45,160 bases of DNA from a virus, in IMG/VR virus record IMGVR_UViG_3300013138_000011, positions 1 through 45,160 of that record; one strand, given 5' to 3'. Each line of letters starts with the position of its first letter. Within the stretch, counting starts at the first letter, position 1. Shown here in pieces: positions 16,951 through 25,858 of this stretch. A program made the translations under genes and the position numbers. The notes beneath the pieces are model-generated. The model did no database searches, was not told the origin of the DNA, and worked only from the letters and a program-made list of their open reading frames with translations.

Positions 16951-19539
16951 CTATTTAAGTGATTTTAATGCAACCCAGTCTACAGCTCTATAAGAACTTC
17001 TAAATAATGGATTGTCTTTAGTTCTTAATATTTGATCAGAGTTTGGAGATACTGCCGTATACTGCATTCTATTCCAAACACTAACATTTCCCGCCATCGC
17101 ATTATCAACAACTTTAGATGTACCATATTTTCCACCAACTGTTCCACTATTTGCAATAGGAACTTTATAGTAAACAGGATTTCTTCCTGTAGAAGGTGCG
17201 TTTCCTGTAACATTATCAATTTTCGATTCTCCTTCTGCAGAACCTCTGAAACTATCTGGAAGATCGTAAATTCTACCCATACCTCTATTGAATATTGATT
17301 GAATAGCATCACGGTCTCTTGCCATACCATGGGCTAACTTAACTGTAATTCTCATTTCCAATGGGAAATCATCAGGTCCTAATTCATTTCCAAATTCAAC
17401 CTCAACAGATTCACAAACTAAATTACCAATCATTGCAATAGGGTTTAATGGGTTTCCAATTGTAATGTGCCATTCTCCCACAGGTTCTCCAATTAAAAGG
17501 GCTTTTAATGTTTGAAGATATGGAATCTGTCCATTGGATTTTTCTGCTGCATATTGTTTTATTAAGTTTCCAGGAATTGGACTCGAACTATATGCACTCA
17601 TTAAACTTCCGTATAAATCTCCTGTACAACCAGGTTTACTAAACATCGAGTTAAAGAAATTCTTAGCCATTTCAAGCAAATTACTTCCAGCAGTCGCGCT
17701 TTTTCCTAAGAAATCGTGAATAGTAGTAGCACCCCATTCAAGTGGTTTACCCGAATACCATTGTTGAATACCTTTATCGCCGCCTAAGAATGGATATGTC
17801 TGAGGATTTCCCATAAATCTATGTTGACCTCCCCAGAATACAGCCGCAGTGGATCCCAAAATTAAAAAGTTAGAAAGAATATCTAATAAAACTGCCTTAG
17901 AGTTTACACCACCAATAGGGCGTGCAACATAATCAAATTTGAGTTCAATATTGTTCATTTCAAATTTGATTCCAGGCTTACGCTTCTTAACTTTGGTAAT
18001 ACGGTTCACTGGTCCGATAATTCTATTTTCATATGGACCGTCAACATATGGATCTGGTGGTAATTGTCCTTTATTAAGAGCAGCATCCTGGTTCCAGTTT
18101 CCAAGAGCCACGTTCAATGATTTAGCTAATGAAGTAAATCCAGGCCAAAGAGCACCTGGTCCTTGTTCAGCATTTGGTGTTTCTGTTGGCGTAACTTTCC
18201 ATACATCTGCTTCGGCTTCATCCCACTCAAATCCAGTTGTGAATTTTAAAATATCACCAAGTTTGTTATCAGTTTCATCTCCAAAATATGTTATAGCCGA
18301 TGCCATAGGAGGAAATATTATTTTTTTAGCTGATCCGCCATCTGCTATTCCACTTGCTGTTGTTTCAATAACATTTCCGTTTTGATCTACCTTTGGTTCG
18401 TTTCCATTAGATTCAAGCACTGCTGGAGTTCCTGTTGATTGAGTTCCATCCATTCCTGGAAATTTTAAGTTATCCACGATTGGAGCAGCATATCTTCTTA
18501 AAGTAATCAAGCGGTTATTTGGAACTTTATTCCAATGTTTATTAAATACAAAATCTGTAAAATTATATGGGGTTCTTCCATAAGGGTCGCCATTACCCCA
18601 TGATATAAGAGAAGAAGTAGTTGGGTTCTGTGAAAAGTTTAAAATAGATTCTGGACCAACAGTTTGGTCAACTTCATACCATTTTCTCTTTCCTTTTAAA
18701 TTGACAAGGTATCTTCCACCTTTGGATCCATATAATTTAACATATGCATAGTTGTTCATTAATGCAGGAACACCAACGAAGAAGTCATCATTCTGCATTT
18801 GTGCTACATCTTTTCTAACTTTTTTTTCAATAAGTTCTTGTTGTTTTTGAACTTTAGAACTACGTATAAAAGCTTCAGAAACTGTATATCCTATTGTTCC
18901 TGCTTGAGCATATACTGTACTAATAGGAATAATACCATAAGCATTATCACCATCAATAACTAATCGATCTAATCTTCTATCGAATGGAGAAATAAATGGC
19001 GTTTCTGGATCAGGTAAATCTGCAGTTAATTTTCCATAATCTATATTCGGAGTTCTATTTTCTAATGTTTTATTTTTTCGTAAACAATCCTCTAAAGCTT
19101 TTTGAGCTTCTGCCAACTTACTATTATGCACCATTATAGGGGCCAATAAACGTAAATCTTCAGGTTTTATAGCATCAGCATTACATTTTGCATGGCAATC
19201 TCCAGTTCTTGCAAATTTTTCAAGTAAGTAAGCTTTATAAAGCATATTTACTTTTCCTCTAAAACACAAGTCTTGAATGTACCAATATTCAAATCTTGCT
19301 TTATCAACAATACTGGCAACTACTTTTTTAACCTCATCTTCTGTTGGTTTTAAATCATCTACACCTTTTTTCAACCCTTCGACTAACCCCTTACCTTGCG
19401 ACCTCATATCCTGAATCTTGCCAGATACTTGATCTTTTATAGATTCTTTTGGATCTGTGGTTCCACGATCATTGTCCTTTTTATAGGGGTTCTTTCTAAA
19501 CAAATAGATACGGTCTTCCTTTTTATCCTGCTTTGGCAT
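16951..19539 (-). CDS. Tail tube-baseplate junction protein, gp48/gp54-like
   Basis: 862 residues. Near residues 695-765 a tube-type domain reads GEWHITIGNPLNPIAMIGNL, then VEVEFGNELGPDDFPLEMRI, then LAHGMARDRDAI, which matches the gp48/gp54-like tail-tube initiator family in phages with contractile tails. The N-terminus is highly charged (KESIKDQVSGKIQDMRSQGK) and a helical region with several Cys lies near 90-140. It is the first minus-strand gene after a divergent promoter region with a TATAAATA element 18 bp upstream. Confidence 0.75.
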   Translation of the reverse strand: MPKQDKKEDRIYLFRKNPYKKDNDRGTTDPKESIKDQVSGKIQDMRSQGKGLVEGLKKGVDDLKPTEDEVKKVVASIVDKARFEYWYIQDLCFRGKVNMLYKAYLLEKFARTGDCHAKCNADAIKPEDLRLLAPIMVHNSKLAEAQKALEDCLRKNKTLENRTPNIDYGKLTADLPDPETPFISPFDRRLDRLVIDGDNAYGIIPISTVYAQAGTIGYTVSEAFIRSSKVQKQQELIEKKVRKDVAQMQNDDFFVGVPALMNNYAYVKLYGSKGGRYLVNLKGKRKWYEVDQTVGPESILNFSQNPTTSSLISWGNGDPYGRTPYNFTDFVFNKHWNKVPNNRLITLRRYAAPIVDNLKFPGMDGTQSTGTPAVLESNGNEPKVDQNGNVIETTASGIADGGSAKKIIFPPMASAITYFGDETDNKLGDILKFTTGFEWDEAEADVWKVTPTETPNAEQGPGALWPGFTSLAKSLNVALGNWNQDAALNKGQLPPDPYVDGPYENRIIGPVNRITKVKKRKPGIKFEMNNIELKFDYVARPIGGVNSKAVLLDILSNFLILGSTAAVFWGGQHRFMGNPQTYPFLGGDKGIQQWYSGKPLEWGATTIHDFLGKSATAGSNLLEMAKNFFNSMFSKPGCTGDLYGSLMSAYSSSPIPGNLIKQYAAEKSNGQIPYLQTLKALLIGEPVGEWHITIGNPLNPIAMIGNLVCESVEVEFGNELGPDDFPLEMRITVKLAHGMARDRDAIQSIFNRGMGRIYDLPDSFRGSAEGESKIDNVTGNAPSTGRNPVYYKVPIANSGTVGGKYGTSKVVDNAMAGNVSVWNRMQYTAVSPNSDQILRTKDNPLFRSSYRAVDWVALKSLK

Positions 19540-19556
19540 TCTAATGGATTTTTATT

Positions 19557-19564
19557 TATTTATA
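19557..19564 (-). promoter_or_regulatory. TATAAATA, T4-late-promoter-like
   Basis: On the minus strand TATAAATA lies 18 bp upstream of the 862-residue gene, in the divergent gap with the plus gene at 19614. T4 late promoters use exactly this octamer as their sole core. The gap is AT-rich, so chance is possible. Confidence 0.4.
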
Positions 19565-19613
19565 TATTCAATAGAGTTAATAAGTGTGCTAAGATAAATA
19601 AAATAAAAATCAT

Positions 19614-20372
19614 ATGAAATTAGTTAAAGAATCGGTTGAAGATATTTTAAAGCCTAAGGATCTTGATTTAACACAAAAATGGTTGTGGACATTTAAACAT
19701 TCAACAAGTGATCATCATGCTATGCGAATTTATCAAGAGGCTAAAAAACAAGGAGTAAAATTACCAGCAAAGGAATTATTAGAATTTGCACATAGAATAA
19801 AAAATTTATCTCTATTTAAAGAGGCTGTCGATAGATTAACAACAAATCCTGATAAAAAATTAAATTTAGCAGCTCAATACGGAGATTTAAATTATTTTAA
19901 AGAGATCATTGAACAAGGTGGGCGAGTTAGTTTTGGATTAGTAAGAAAACTTTCTAATGATTATCATTATAGTAGATCTAAAAATATAGAAGAGTATGTG
20001 CGCCAAAATATAGATTCAATTGTCAAGGAAGAAGATTTAGAAAAAGTTCATGATGCGCTAGATGCAAAAGATCAGCCATATAAAAGTTATCCCAAAGGTT
20101 ATAAACAATATAGAGTGTTAAAGTATATTAATGATAATAAAGTAACTAGACGTTTAGAACTTATTAAATTGATATATGAAATGGGATATGGTCCTGGATC
20201 TTTTAATAAAATAAGAAGCGCCTCATATTGGAGTGCCTCATTCAGACAAATAATTGGCCAATATTACGATATTGGTGATGACGGATATTTTGTATTAAAT
20301 GATGATGGTAGAGATAAATTAAGAGAACTCTCCGCTAAATTTGCCGGCAAAAAAATAGACTCATACGTTTAA
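19614..20372 (+). CDS. Single-module protein with ankyrin-like helices
   Basis: 252 residues on the opposite strand to its neighbours. Leader MKLVKE, then SVEDILKPKDLDLTQKW. The centre is helical with an ankyrin-like signature (KKLNLAAQYGDLNYFKEIIE). The C-terminal about 75 residues, from YKQYRVLKYINDN onward, look like a winged-helix: three helices and a wing ending DDGYFVLNDDGRDKL. It may bind DNA or protein; inferred. The upstream region shares an AATAAAATAAAAA leader. Its stop overlaps the convergent gene by 4 bp. Confidence 0.75.
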   Translation: MKLVKESVEDILKPKDLDLTQKWLWTFKHSTSDHHAMRIYQEAKKQGVKLPAKELLEFAHRIKNLSLFKEAVDRLTTNPDKKLNLAAQYGDLNYFKEIIEQGGRVSFGLVRKLSNDYHYSRSKNIEEYVRQNIDSIVKEEDLEKVHDALDAKDQPYKSYPKGYKQYRVLKYINDNKVTRRLELIKLIYEMGYGPGSFNKIRSASYWSASFRQIIGQYYDIGDDGYFVLNDDGRDKLRELSAKFAGKKIDSYV

Positions 20373-20803
20373 AGCTTCCAGTTAATTTTATCTCTAATTG
20401 ATTTACATTCAATTAGTCTTATCTTTTTAATTGAAGGAAAGAATATTATCTCAGTAAACATTGGATAATATTGTTGTAATCTAGGTAAATTATATTCGTC
20501 GATTAAAACAAATTCCGTTATTTTGGGATTTTTTTCAACTCTTTCTCGTAAATTTAAAATGATTTCATCGTTTAAATTTGGATTGGAATATATGATTCCT
20601 CGTATACGTTTAGATCTACTATAGTTTTTTATTTGGGACATGATGGTTTCATTCACGATAAATGAACCGTACTCATCGATATTGTTATAGTTATAACCAC
20701 AGTCCAATATGATTTGCTGGACATTAATTATCGAAAAAAGCTTCAAATTTAAAAAAGAGCGCTTAAGTTTAGGCACCCCCTCTATAGTAACATAAAATTT
20801 CAA
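20369..20803 (-). CDS. Hypothetical protein
   Basis: 144 residues, convergent with the module gene at 19614. Alternating strands and helices (RIRGIIYSNPNLNDEIILNL, then TEFVLIDEYN, then FTEIIFFPSIKKIRLIE) suggest an alpha/beta nucleotide-binding-like or Toprim-like fold, but no motif is conclusive. It stands alone, followed by an 83-bp non-coding gap on its upstream side. Confidence 0.6.
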   Translation of the reverse strand: MKFYVTIEGVPKLKRSFLNLKLFSIINVQQIILDCGYNYNNIDEYGSFIVNETIMSQIKNYSRSKRIRGIIYSNPNLNDEIILNLRERVEKNPKITEFVLIDEYNLPRLQQYYPMFTEIIFFPSIKKIRLIECKSIRDKINWKL

Positions 20804-20886
20804 GCAGCTATGATTTTAAATTTACATTTTTCACCATGATATTTGAGCGTCAACAATTTTATTACAAAATATACATGTTCTATTAT

Positions 20887-21180
20887 TCAATTTTCTAATT
20901 CTTTTTGGTAAAGTTCTTTTGCTTTTTCAAAAGCATCAATATATGACATGCTTTCTTTAATCATTAAATCAGTGGTCATTGATGCAATTTTATTATTATC
21001 TACTTTATCTTTGTCTACACCTTGTTGAATGCGAACATGTTCTCTCATTTCTTCTTCTTTCTTCTTACCCTCGATAATATTTTGTCTCATTCTTTCGAAT
21101 TTTTTTTTGCAGGTTAAGGTCTTTGCATATTTCTGTAAACCTAATCTCTTCTCTAAGTTTCTTCTTTCTCTTCTATTCAT
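20887..21180 (-). CDS. Small basic protein with NRRERR N-terminus
   Basis: 97 residues, strongly helical and charged: MNRRERRNLEKRLGLQKYAK at the start and a lysine/glutamate-rich centre. The Arg/Lys-rich N-terminus is suited to nucleic-acid binding. ATG overlaps the end of the 182-residue gene (8 bp), so the two are co-translated. No family assigned. Confidence 0.7.
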   Translation of the reverse strand: MNRRERRNLEKRLGLQKYAKTLTCKKKFERMRQNIIEGKKKEEEMREHVRIQQGVDKDKVDNNKIASMTTDLMIKESMSYIDAFEKAKELYQKELEN

Positions 21181-21721
21181 TTTTGTTTTGATTTAATGAT
21201 TTAACATAAAAATAATTGAATAATCGCAAGTATGCGGCTAGGAATAAGATGTCATCTGTTTGGATAACTTTTGCTGTGTCCATCAAATTAAACATCTTAC
21301 GTTTTTCTTCTTCTTCAACGGTTTCTTCAGTTTTTATTTCAATATTCGTAATATCTACGGCATAAACTTTTATAGGAGAATCTGACATCATATTGCTAAA
21401 AAGATCTCCAAGGTATAACCATAAGTCAGCATCAGCTATATTGACCCCAAGGACCTCAAACAATATCCTATTAGCGGCTACAAGGTCTGTTTCATCATCG
21501 TCATAGGCGTAATCATTAAGAAGAGTTAAAACTTTTTCTTCTTCGATATAATTCCAGTCCTTTATAACTCCAATTTTATCCAAAAGACCATTTGTTGCAA
21601 TCGTATAAGGAAGAACACAAATCTTATCTTTCTTATCGACAAGATAATAATGTTGTTCTATCTCTACAATGTCCTCAAAGGGGCCTTCAAGGACTAATTT
21701 TTTATTGATCTTTTTCTCCAT
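21173..21721 (-). CDS. Hypothetical phage protein of about 180 aa
   Basis: 182 residues, acidic, with a mixed fold. The N-terminal half reads VLEGPFEDIVEIEQHYYLVD, the C-terminal half is helical with AKVIQTDDILFLAAYLRLF. No catalytic motif is seen. It lies directly downstream of the 285-residue virion-like protein and upstream of the small basic protein, all on the minus strand. The leader is an AAATAAATAAAA run. Confidence 0.7.
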   Translation of the reverse strand: MEKKINKKLVLEGPFEDIVEIEQHYYLVDKKDKICVLPYTIATNGLLDKIGVIKDWNYIEEEKVLTLLNDYAYDDDETDLVAANRILFEVLGVNIADADLWLYLGDLFSNMMSDSPIKVYAVDITNIEIKTEETVEEEEKRKMFNLMDTAKVIQTDDILFLAAYLRLFNYFYVKSLNQNKNE

Positions 21722-21729
21722 CGTTTTAT

Positions 21730-22587
21730 TTATTTATTTTTCAATTCAGGAGGCTGAGGGGGTTCCTTTCCTTCTCTTAATATTCTCGGTGGCGGGGGAG
21801 GCGGAGGAGGCTGAACTTGTTTAGCTTCCCCAACTACAGGTTCCTCAACTGTTTCAGGAGTATAATATTCCCCAAATGTAGTTGTTCTTGTAGATGTAGG
21901 TATATTATAAGTGGATAATAAAGCTTGACGTAAGCTTTCTTTTATTTTAGTATCATCAAGATTGTCAATTATGTAATCGATAACCTTTTTACCACCATCT
22001 TCAAAGGATTCGTTTGCAACATCATATAAAGATTTTGCAGGTAATGAAATAACTAATTCCAAAGAAACAGGAGTATCAAATTTCTTTGCTTTCTCCATCA
22101 TTAACCACACAGGATCATTAGTATTCTGTTGTTTTTTCTGAGGTGCATTCTGAACTGGTTGATCTAAATCAGCAGATGTTATTTTTCCAAATGCATTTCT
22201 AGTTGGTCTTGGAGGAATTAATTGAATCTTTTTTAATTTTGGTCTAGGTTTGACTTCTCCTCCAGTTCCAGTTAAATCAGCATTAGCTATTTCATCTGCT
22301 GAAGGAATTTCATATTCAATTTGGGATTCCCAATCTTTTTCAACTCTTGGACGATCATCCTCAGATTTTTCTTCCTGAAATTTCCAAATATTACTGGGGC
22401 TTTCAACCTCAGCCATCATTTTGCCTGTAAGATCGCGTGTGTTTATTTCCGCAACCAATTCAGAATTTATTCTGGAATTGTCTTTAAAAGCTAAATAAAC
22501 TATTCCATCTTCTTCTTCAATTTTATCTAAAACAAGAACGTCACCTCGTCTTTGTCCAGCTACCCATTGAAAATACCTGTTAGCCAT
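21730..22587 (-). CDS. Acidic virion-like protein with polyproline tail
   Basis: 285 residues. An SH3-like N-terminus (FQWVAGQRRGDVLVLDKIEEEDGIVYL) has a basic-to-acidic turn. A Pro/Lys-rich linker follows, then a conserved helical block near 175-235 (VSLELVISLPAKSLYDVANESF, then DDTKIKESLRQALLS). The C-terminus holds a run of eight prolines. The layout suits a virion or assembly scaffold component, but no family is certain. A 48-aa gene lies immediately upstream. Confidence 0.65.
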   Translation of the reverse strand: MANRYFQWVAGQRRGDVLVLDKIEEEDGIVYLAFKDNSRINSELVAEINTRDLTGKMMAEVESPSNIWKFQEEKSEDDRPRVEKDWESQIEYEIPSADEIANADLTGTGGEVKPRPKLKKIQLIPPRPTRNAFGKITSADLDQPVQNAPQKKQQNTNDPVWLMMEKAKKFDTPVSLELVISLPAKSLYDVANESFEDGGKKVIDYIIDNLDDTKIKESLRQALLSTYNIPTSTRTTTFGEYYTPETVEEPVVGEAKQVQPPPPPPPPRILREGKEPPQPPELKNK

Positions 22588-22591
22588 TATA

Positions 22592-22738
22592 TTATTGTTT
22601 AATAGTTATCTTTTTTATTTTAACTTCCTTTATATCAACAATTAAATTAATTGATGAGTCTATTACTTGAGATTTCTCTGTATTTTTATATATATCATTA
22701 AGTTTGTTCTTCTTCCAGAACTTCTTTAAAATGTTCAT
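22592..22738 (-). CDS. Small basic protein (48 aa)
   Basis: ATG at 22738, preceded by AAGAGG 0-2 bases upstream, one of the few Shine-Dalgarno-like signals here though unusually close. The product begins MNILKKFWKKNKLNDIYK and ends VKIKKITIKQ: amphipathic and highly basic. It ends just before the 285-residue gene in the same direction. No family recognised; short but protein-like. Confidence 0.5.
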   Translation of the reverse strand: MNILKKFWKKNKLNDIYKNTEKSQVIDSSINLIVDIKEVKIKKITIKQ

Positions 22739-22787
22739 CCTCTTAATTATGATATATATTTTATATAAATGAATGAATTAAAGTTTT

Positions 22788-23453
22788 ATGAATAAGAAAA
22801 AATCTAAATCGTATTATTTTATTTATTTAACTAGCAATTTAATTGATAATAAGAGTTATGTAGGGTTTCGATCTACTGATAATATTGATGACGATTATTT
22901 AGGAAGTGGTTTGCTATTAAAATACAAAATTCGTAAATACGGGCGTCAATCATTTAAAAAACAAATTTTAGAATTTTGCAATGAAAATAATTGGCAAGAA
23001 AGAGAAAAATATTGGATAAAAGAAAAAAATACATTGTTTCCTAATGGATATAATCTATCAGAAGGGGGAGATGGGGGAAATTTAGGAAAAATTATTAATG
23101 ATAAAATATCTTTAAAAAATAAAGGTAGAATTCTTTCAGAAGAAACAAAAACAAAAATAAGTCAATCAGAAAAAGGAAAGGTTTTATCTTTAGAAACTAA
23201 GAAAAAAATGAGTGAATCTCATAAAGGATTAAAACAATCAAAAGAAACTATTTTAAAGCGTGTTAAAAAAATAAAAGGGAAAAAAGTATCGGAGGAAACT
23301 AAAATAAAAATTAGTAAATCAAATCGCGGACGAGGCTTTGGAAAAAACTTAAAAAATAAACCACTTAAACAATGTCCTTACTGTGATAAAATATTAGATA
23401 TATCTAATTACGCTAGGTATCATGGAGATAGATGTAAATTTAAATCTGTATGA
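22788..23453 (+). CDS. GIY-YIG homing endonuclease with NUMOD3 repeats
   Basis: 221 residues. The N-terminus carries the GIY-YIG nuclease core in variant form (FIYLTSN, then KSYVGFRS, the Arg region LLKYKIRKYGRQSF and the helix with E-R-E-K-YW). This is followed by four NUMOD3-type DNA-binding repeats (SEETKTKISQSEKG, LSLETKKKMSESHKG and others). The C-terminus has a possible zinc knuckle, CPYC, then H and C. It sits alone on the plus strand within minus-strand genes, typical of a free-standing mobile intron-type endonuclease. The upstream leader has TATAAATG. Confidence 0.9.
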   Translation: MNKKKSKSYYFIYLTSNLIDNKSYVGFRSTDNIDDDYLGSGLLLKYKIRKYGRQSFKKQILEFCNENNWQEREKYWIKEKNTLFPNGYNLSEGGDGGNLGKIINDKISLKNKGRILSEETKTKISQSEKGKVLSLETKKKMSESHKGLKQSKETILKRVKKIKGKKVSEETKIKISKSNRGRGFGKNLKNKPLKQCPYCDKILDISNYARYHGDRCKFKSV

Positions 23454-23769
23454 ATTTTTCAAATTCGTTTTGGTATTCTTTCATCCAAGGAGTAAAAAAA
23501 TTATCATTATACCATGATACATAATCTTCTCTGAATCCTTCTAAGGCTTCTTCAAAGTGAGATGAATATTCTCCATCACTTAAATAATCTATTCTCAAGA
23601 TTGGAATAATAAAAGTGTGTTTTGTTCCTTTGATTCTCCAATAATATGATATAATTTCTCCATGATAACCAACCCCATATTCAATTATTAGTGGATTTAC
23701 CCATCCTTTGGGATTTACTATCAACTCTTTTAAATTTTCTAACTTCGAAAAATCATAAAAATTAGGCAT
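23440..23769 (-). CDS. Hypothetical protein (109 aa)
   Basis: ATG at 23769 lies one base past the upstream gene's TAG, giving 109 residues. A longer frame would extend into the upstream gene and is rejected. The protein is acidic and aromatic-rich (GYHGEIISYYWRIKG, then EDYVSWYNDNFFTPWMKEY). It is probably a small alpha/beta protein of unknown role. The 3' end overlaps the homing endonuclease gene by 14 bp. Confidence 0.65.
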   Translation of the reverse strand: MPNFYDFSKLENLKELIVNPKGWVNPLIIEYGVGYHGEIISYYWRIKGTKHTFIIPILRIDYLSDGEYSSHFEEALEGFREDYVSWYNDNFFTPWMKEYQNEFEKFIQI

Positions 23770-23770
23770 A

Positions 23771-24124
23771 CTATTTAGGTGTCTCTGTTCCTTCTCCATA
23801 ACGTCTATCGCGATGCCCATGATCTACATCATCTTCACCACCATCATCTCCATCTACGGAAGTCTTGCCGTTTTTACTCATAAAAACACCACTAATTTTT
23901 CTAACTCCCATTAAACCAGCAGATAACATTCCTAATTGAAGAATCTTTTCAAAAATTTCTAATACATCAGGTTTTCCTAACCACCATCCAACTAATACAA
24001 CACAAAATGCTGCTGTAGTAGTTAACCCCATAATAACGCCAACAAATCCGGACCCTGAAGTCTTTCCGTTGGCGTTATTAAAGGTTTCACTGAATCTAAA
24101 TTTAGACTTGTTATACATTGCCAT
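23771..24124 (-). CDS. Small membrane protein with acidic tail
   Basis: 117 residues. One clear membrane helix lies near 27-48 (GFVGVIMGLTTTAAFCVVLVGW) and a weaker one near 60-77. The C-terminal about 35 residues are highly acidic with His (DGDDGGEDDVDHGHRD). One or two membrane spans plus a charged tail resemble small holins, but there is no lysis neighbour, so this is only a possibility. The ATG follows a leader with TAAAATTAT and no Shine-Dalgarno sequence. Confidence 0.65.
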   Translation of the reverse strand: MAMYNKSKFRFSETFNNANGKTSGSGFVGVIMGLTTTAAFCVVLVGWWLGKPDVLEIFEKILQLGMLSAGLMGVRKISGVFMSKNGKTSVDGDDGGEDDVDHGHRDRRYGEGTETPK

Positions 24125-24171
24125 GACAAATAATTTTAGCTATATAATTATTATTCATGACCCCTAAGTCA

Positions 24172-24378
24172 TTAATCGAGAACCGATAAGATCTTAGTAA
24201 GAACAATAGACACTATTTCAAATTCTCCCGTTCCTTCCATTTCTTTATTGATCTTAGCTTCAACATCAGTAGGGTTTACCGCATTTACAAGATATTCTTC
24301 TTTGCGATATTTAACTCTTCCTTTATTGTCTTCGTACTCGACTTTGACACTTGCCTTATAAAACTGCTTTTCTGACAT
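24172..24378 (-). CDS. DUF4494-like small protein
   Basis: 68 residues. The pattern FYKASVKVEYED, then EEYLVNAVNPTDVEAKINKE, resembles DUF4494, a short family mostly from Bacteroidota and their phages. It is the main sequence hint that the host is a Bacteroidota. Function unknown. It stands in a run of minus-strand small genes, each with an A-rich leader. Confidence 0.7.
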   Translation of the reverse strand: MSEKQFYKASVKVEYEDNKGRVKYRKEEYLVNAVNPTDVEAKINKEMEGTGEFEIVSIVLTKILSVLD

Positions 24379-24398
24379 AAATTTGTATTTTAGTTATT

Positions 24399-24710
24399 TT
24401 AATCTTTTACTAATCTTAACGTTGCATCTGCTACAGGTGAATCTGTAAGGATTGCTTTTAATTCTTTTGGGATTACATTCTGAGGATCAAAAACTGCTGG
24501 AATTAAACCACATTTAGAACATACCATAACTGGCATAGGAATAGTTTCCTCTTTGCCTGATGGAGAAAGAATTGCTGAAAGTTTTTTGAAAATAATCTTT
24601 TCTTCAAACAGCATTCCTCCGCATTCACATGTTATGGTTTTTGAATTTCTAATCATTTCAGGTGTAATACTTGGTGCTTGAACACCTGCTGTTTTAAATT
24701 TGTCTGTCAT
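24399..24710 (-). CDS. Zinc-ribbon conserved phage protein
   Basis: 103 residues. Two Cys pairs, C-E-C-G-G at about 28-32 and C-S-K-C-G at about 67-71, surround an IIFKKLSAILSPSGKEE strand-loop, typical of a small zinc ribbon found in many large phages. The metal ligands are intact. The role is unknown; a protein or nucleic acid contact is plausible. A terminator-like hairpin lies between it and the gene upstream. Confidence 0.75.
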   Translation of the reverse strand: MTDKFKTAGVQAPSITPEMIRNSKTITCECGGMLFEEKIIFKKLSAILSPSGKEETIPMPVMVCSKCGLIPAVFDPQNVIPKELKAILTDSPVADATLRLVKD

Positions 24711-24735
24711 AATTACTTTTTAATTATTATATTAA

Positions 24736-24766
24736 AGAGAAAGAGAGAGTTTTGCAACTCCCTCTT
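24736..24766 (-). terminator. Rho-independent terminator
   Basis: On the minus strand GAGGGAGTT, loop GCAA (a GNRA tetraloop), AACTCTCTC, then TTTCTCTTT. The nine-pair stem has a single G-U. It follows directly after the 123-residue gene's stop at 24771. Confidence 0.75.
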
Positions 24767-24770
24767 TATT

Positions 24771-25142
24771 TTACTTCTTAACCTCAACTTCTTTAGGTGT
24801 ATACACAGATTGGAACGTTGCTAAAGGTCCGGCAACTTCAAGATATGAAACATAAAATTTGTTTTCGTCCATATCGAATTTCTTTACATCGTCTTCAGCA
24901 TAAACTTTAATGTAATAGCCTTTAGTAATGTACATGTTCCATTTAACGCCGAGAATTTCTTCTCTTGTAACTCTATGAGCTTCCTTAAGGAAGTATAACT
25001 TTAGCCTTTCGCTAAAGATTTTTTCGTTAACCAACATAGGTGATGTAACTTTTTTGTCATCAATCGAAATGATGTACAAATTAGAAATTTTTCTAATGTC
25101 TGTAATAGTCACATCTTTGTGTGTCCAATCCATTTTCTCCAT
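24771..25142 (-). CDS. Hypothetical protein (123 aa)
   Basis: 123 residues, mostly beta with a helical centre: an N-terminal strand pair (TITDIRKISNLYIISIDDKK), a helix VNEKIFSERLKLYFLKEAHR and a C-terminal set (YIKVYAEDDVKKFD). No family recognised. It is the last gene before a clear terminator and probably shares a transcript with the VWA gene, 7 bp upstream. Confidence 0.65.
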   Translation of the reverse strand: MEKMDWTHKDVTITDIRKISNLYIISIDDKKVTSPMLVNEKIFSERLKLYFLKEAHRVTREEILGVKWNMYITKGYYIKVYAEDDVKKFDMDENKFYVSYLEVAGPLATFQSVYTPKEVEVKK

Positions 25143-25149
25143 AATTTAA

Positions 25150-25806
25150 TTATTTTTTATTTTTATCGTATAGTTTTTCCATCTCTTCCTTAACCTGATC
25201 ATCACATAATGAGAAATTGCTGGTTGAGAAGTTAGCACTACCTGTACGATAATTAGCAGTATAGTATGACATTTTACTCATATTGCTAAACATATCATCT
25301 TTGCTCAAAGAAACGTTGCTGTGAATACCGATTTCTTTACCCCATGCGTCGATGTCAGCTCCTAAGAATAAAAATTCCCAATTATACTTGGTTTTCTGAT
25401 GAGTAACCATTTCGGAAACTTTTTTTCTTTTGAACTCTTTTGATGCATTTTCGTAACCATCAGTAATAACAACAAAGATAACTTTCTCTGGTCTCTGATC
25501 TTCAGATAGTGATTCTAATCTGTTTCCAACAGAATTAATAGTTCTTCCTACAGCATCCAATAATGCGGTTGAGTAAGATGGAGTGTAATTACTTTCATTA
25601 AGAGGAGATACATGTTCAAGCGCAGTTCCGTCGTTAACAACCTTATAATAATCGGAAAATTTAACAAAGGTAACGTTTGCTTCTCCTTTAATTTTTTTCT
25701 GAGTACTTAAAAACTCATTGAATCCACCAATAGTGTCACTTTTACAGGAACTCATTGATCCTGATTCATCCAACACAATAACAATTTCAGTCAAATCCTT
25801 TTTCAT
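25150..25806 (-). CDS. von Willebrand factor A domain protein
   Basis: 218 residues, almost entirely one VWA domain. The MIDAS motif D-E-S-G-S-M-S sits at residues 13-19, the second metal ligand lies in the STALLDAVG segment near 80, and ITDGYENAS carries the third (near 115). The domain is intact, so Mg-dependent ligand binding is expected. No partner ATPase (MoxR-like) is next to it. The role in the phage is unknown. Confidence 0.85.
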   Translation of the reverse strand: MKKDLTEIVIVLDESGSMSSCKSDTIGGFNEFLSTQKKIKGEANVTFVKFSDYYKVVNDGTALEHVSPLNESNYTPSYSTALLDAVGRTINSVGNRLESLSEDQRPEKVIFVVITDGYENASKEFKRKKVSEMVTHQKTKYNWEFLFLGADIDAWGKEIGIHSNVSLSKDDMFSNMSKMSYYTANYRTGSANFSTSNFSLCDDQVKEEMEKLYDKNKK

Positions 25807-25858
25807 AACAATAAATTATTTTAGTTTAAAAATTATATGAACAAAACATAAAAAGTTT

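Noticed and set aside
17939-18385. 148-codon open frame on the plus strand
   Set aside because: It lies fully inside the 862-residue minus-strand gene, has no matching family and has the composition of an antisense shadow.
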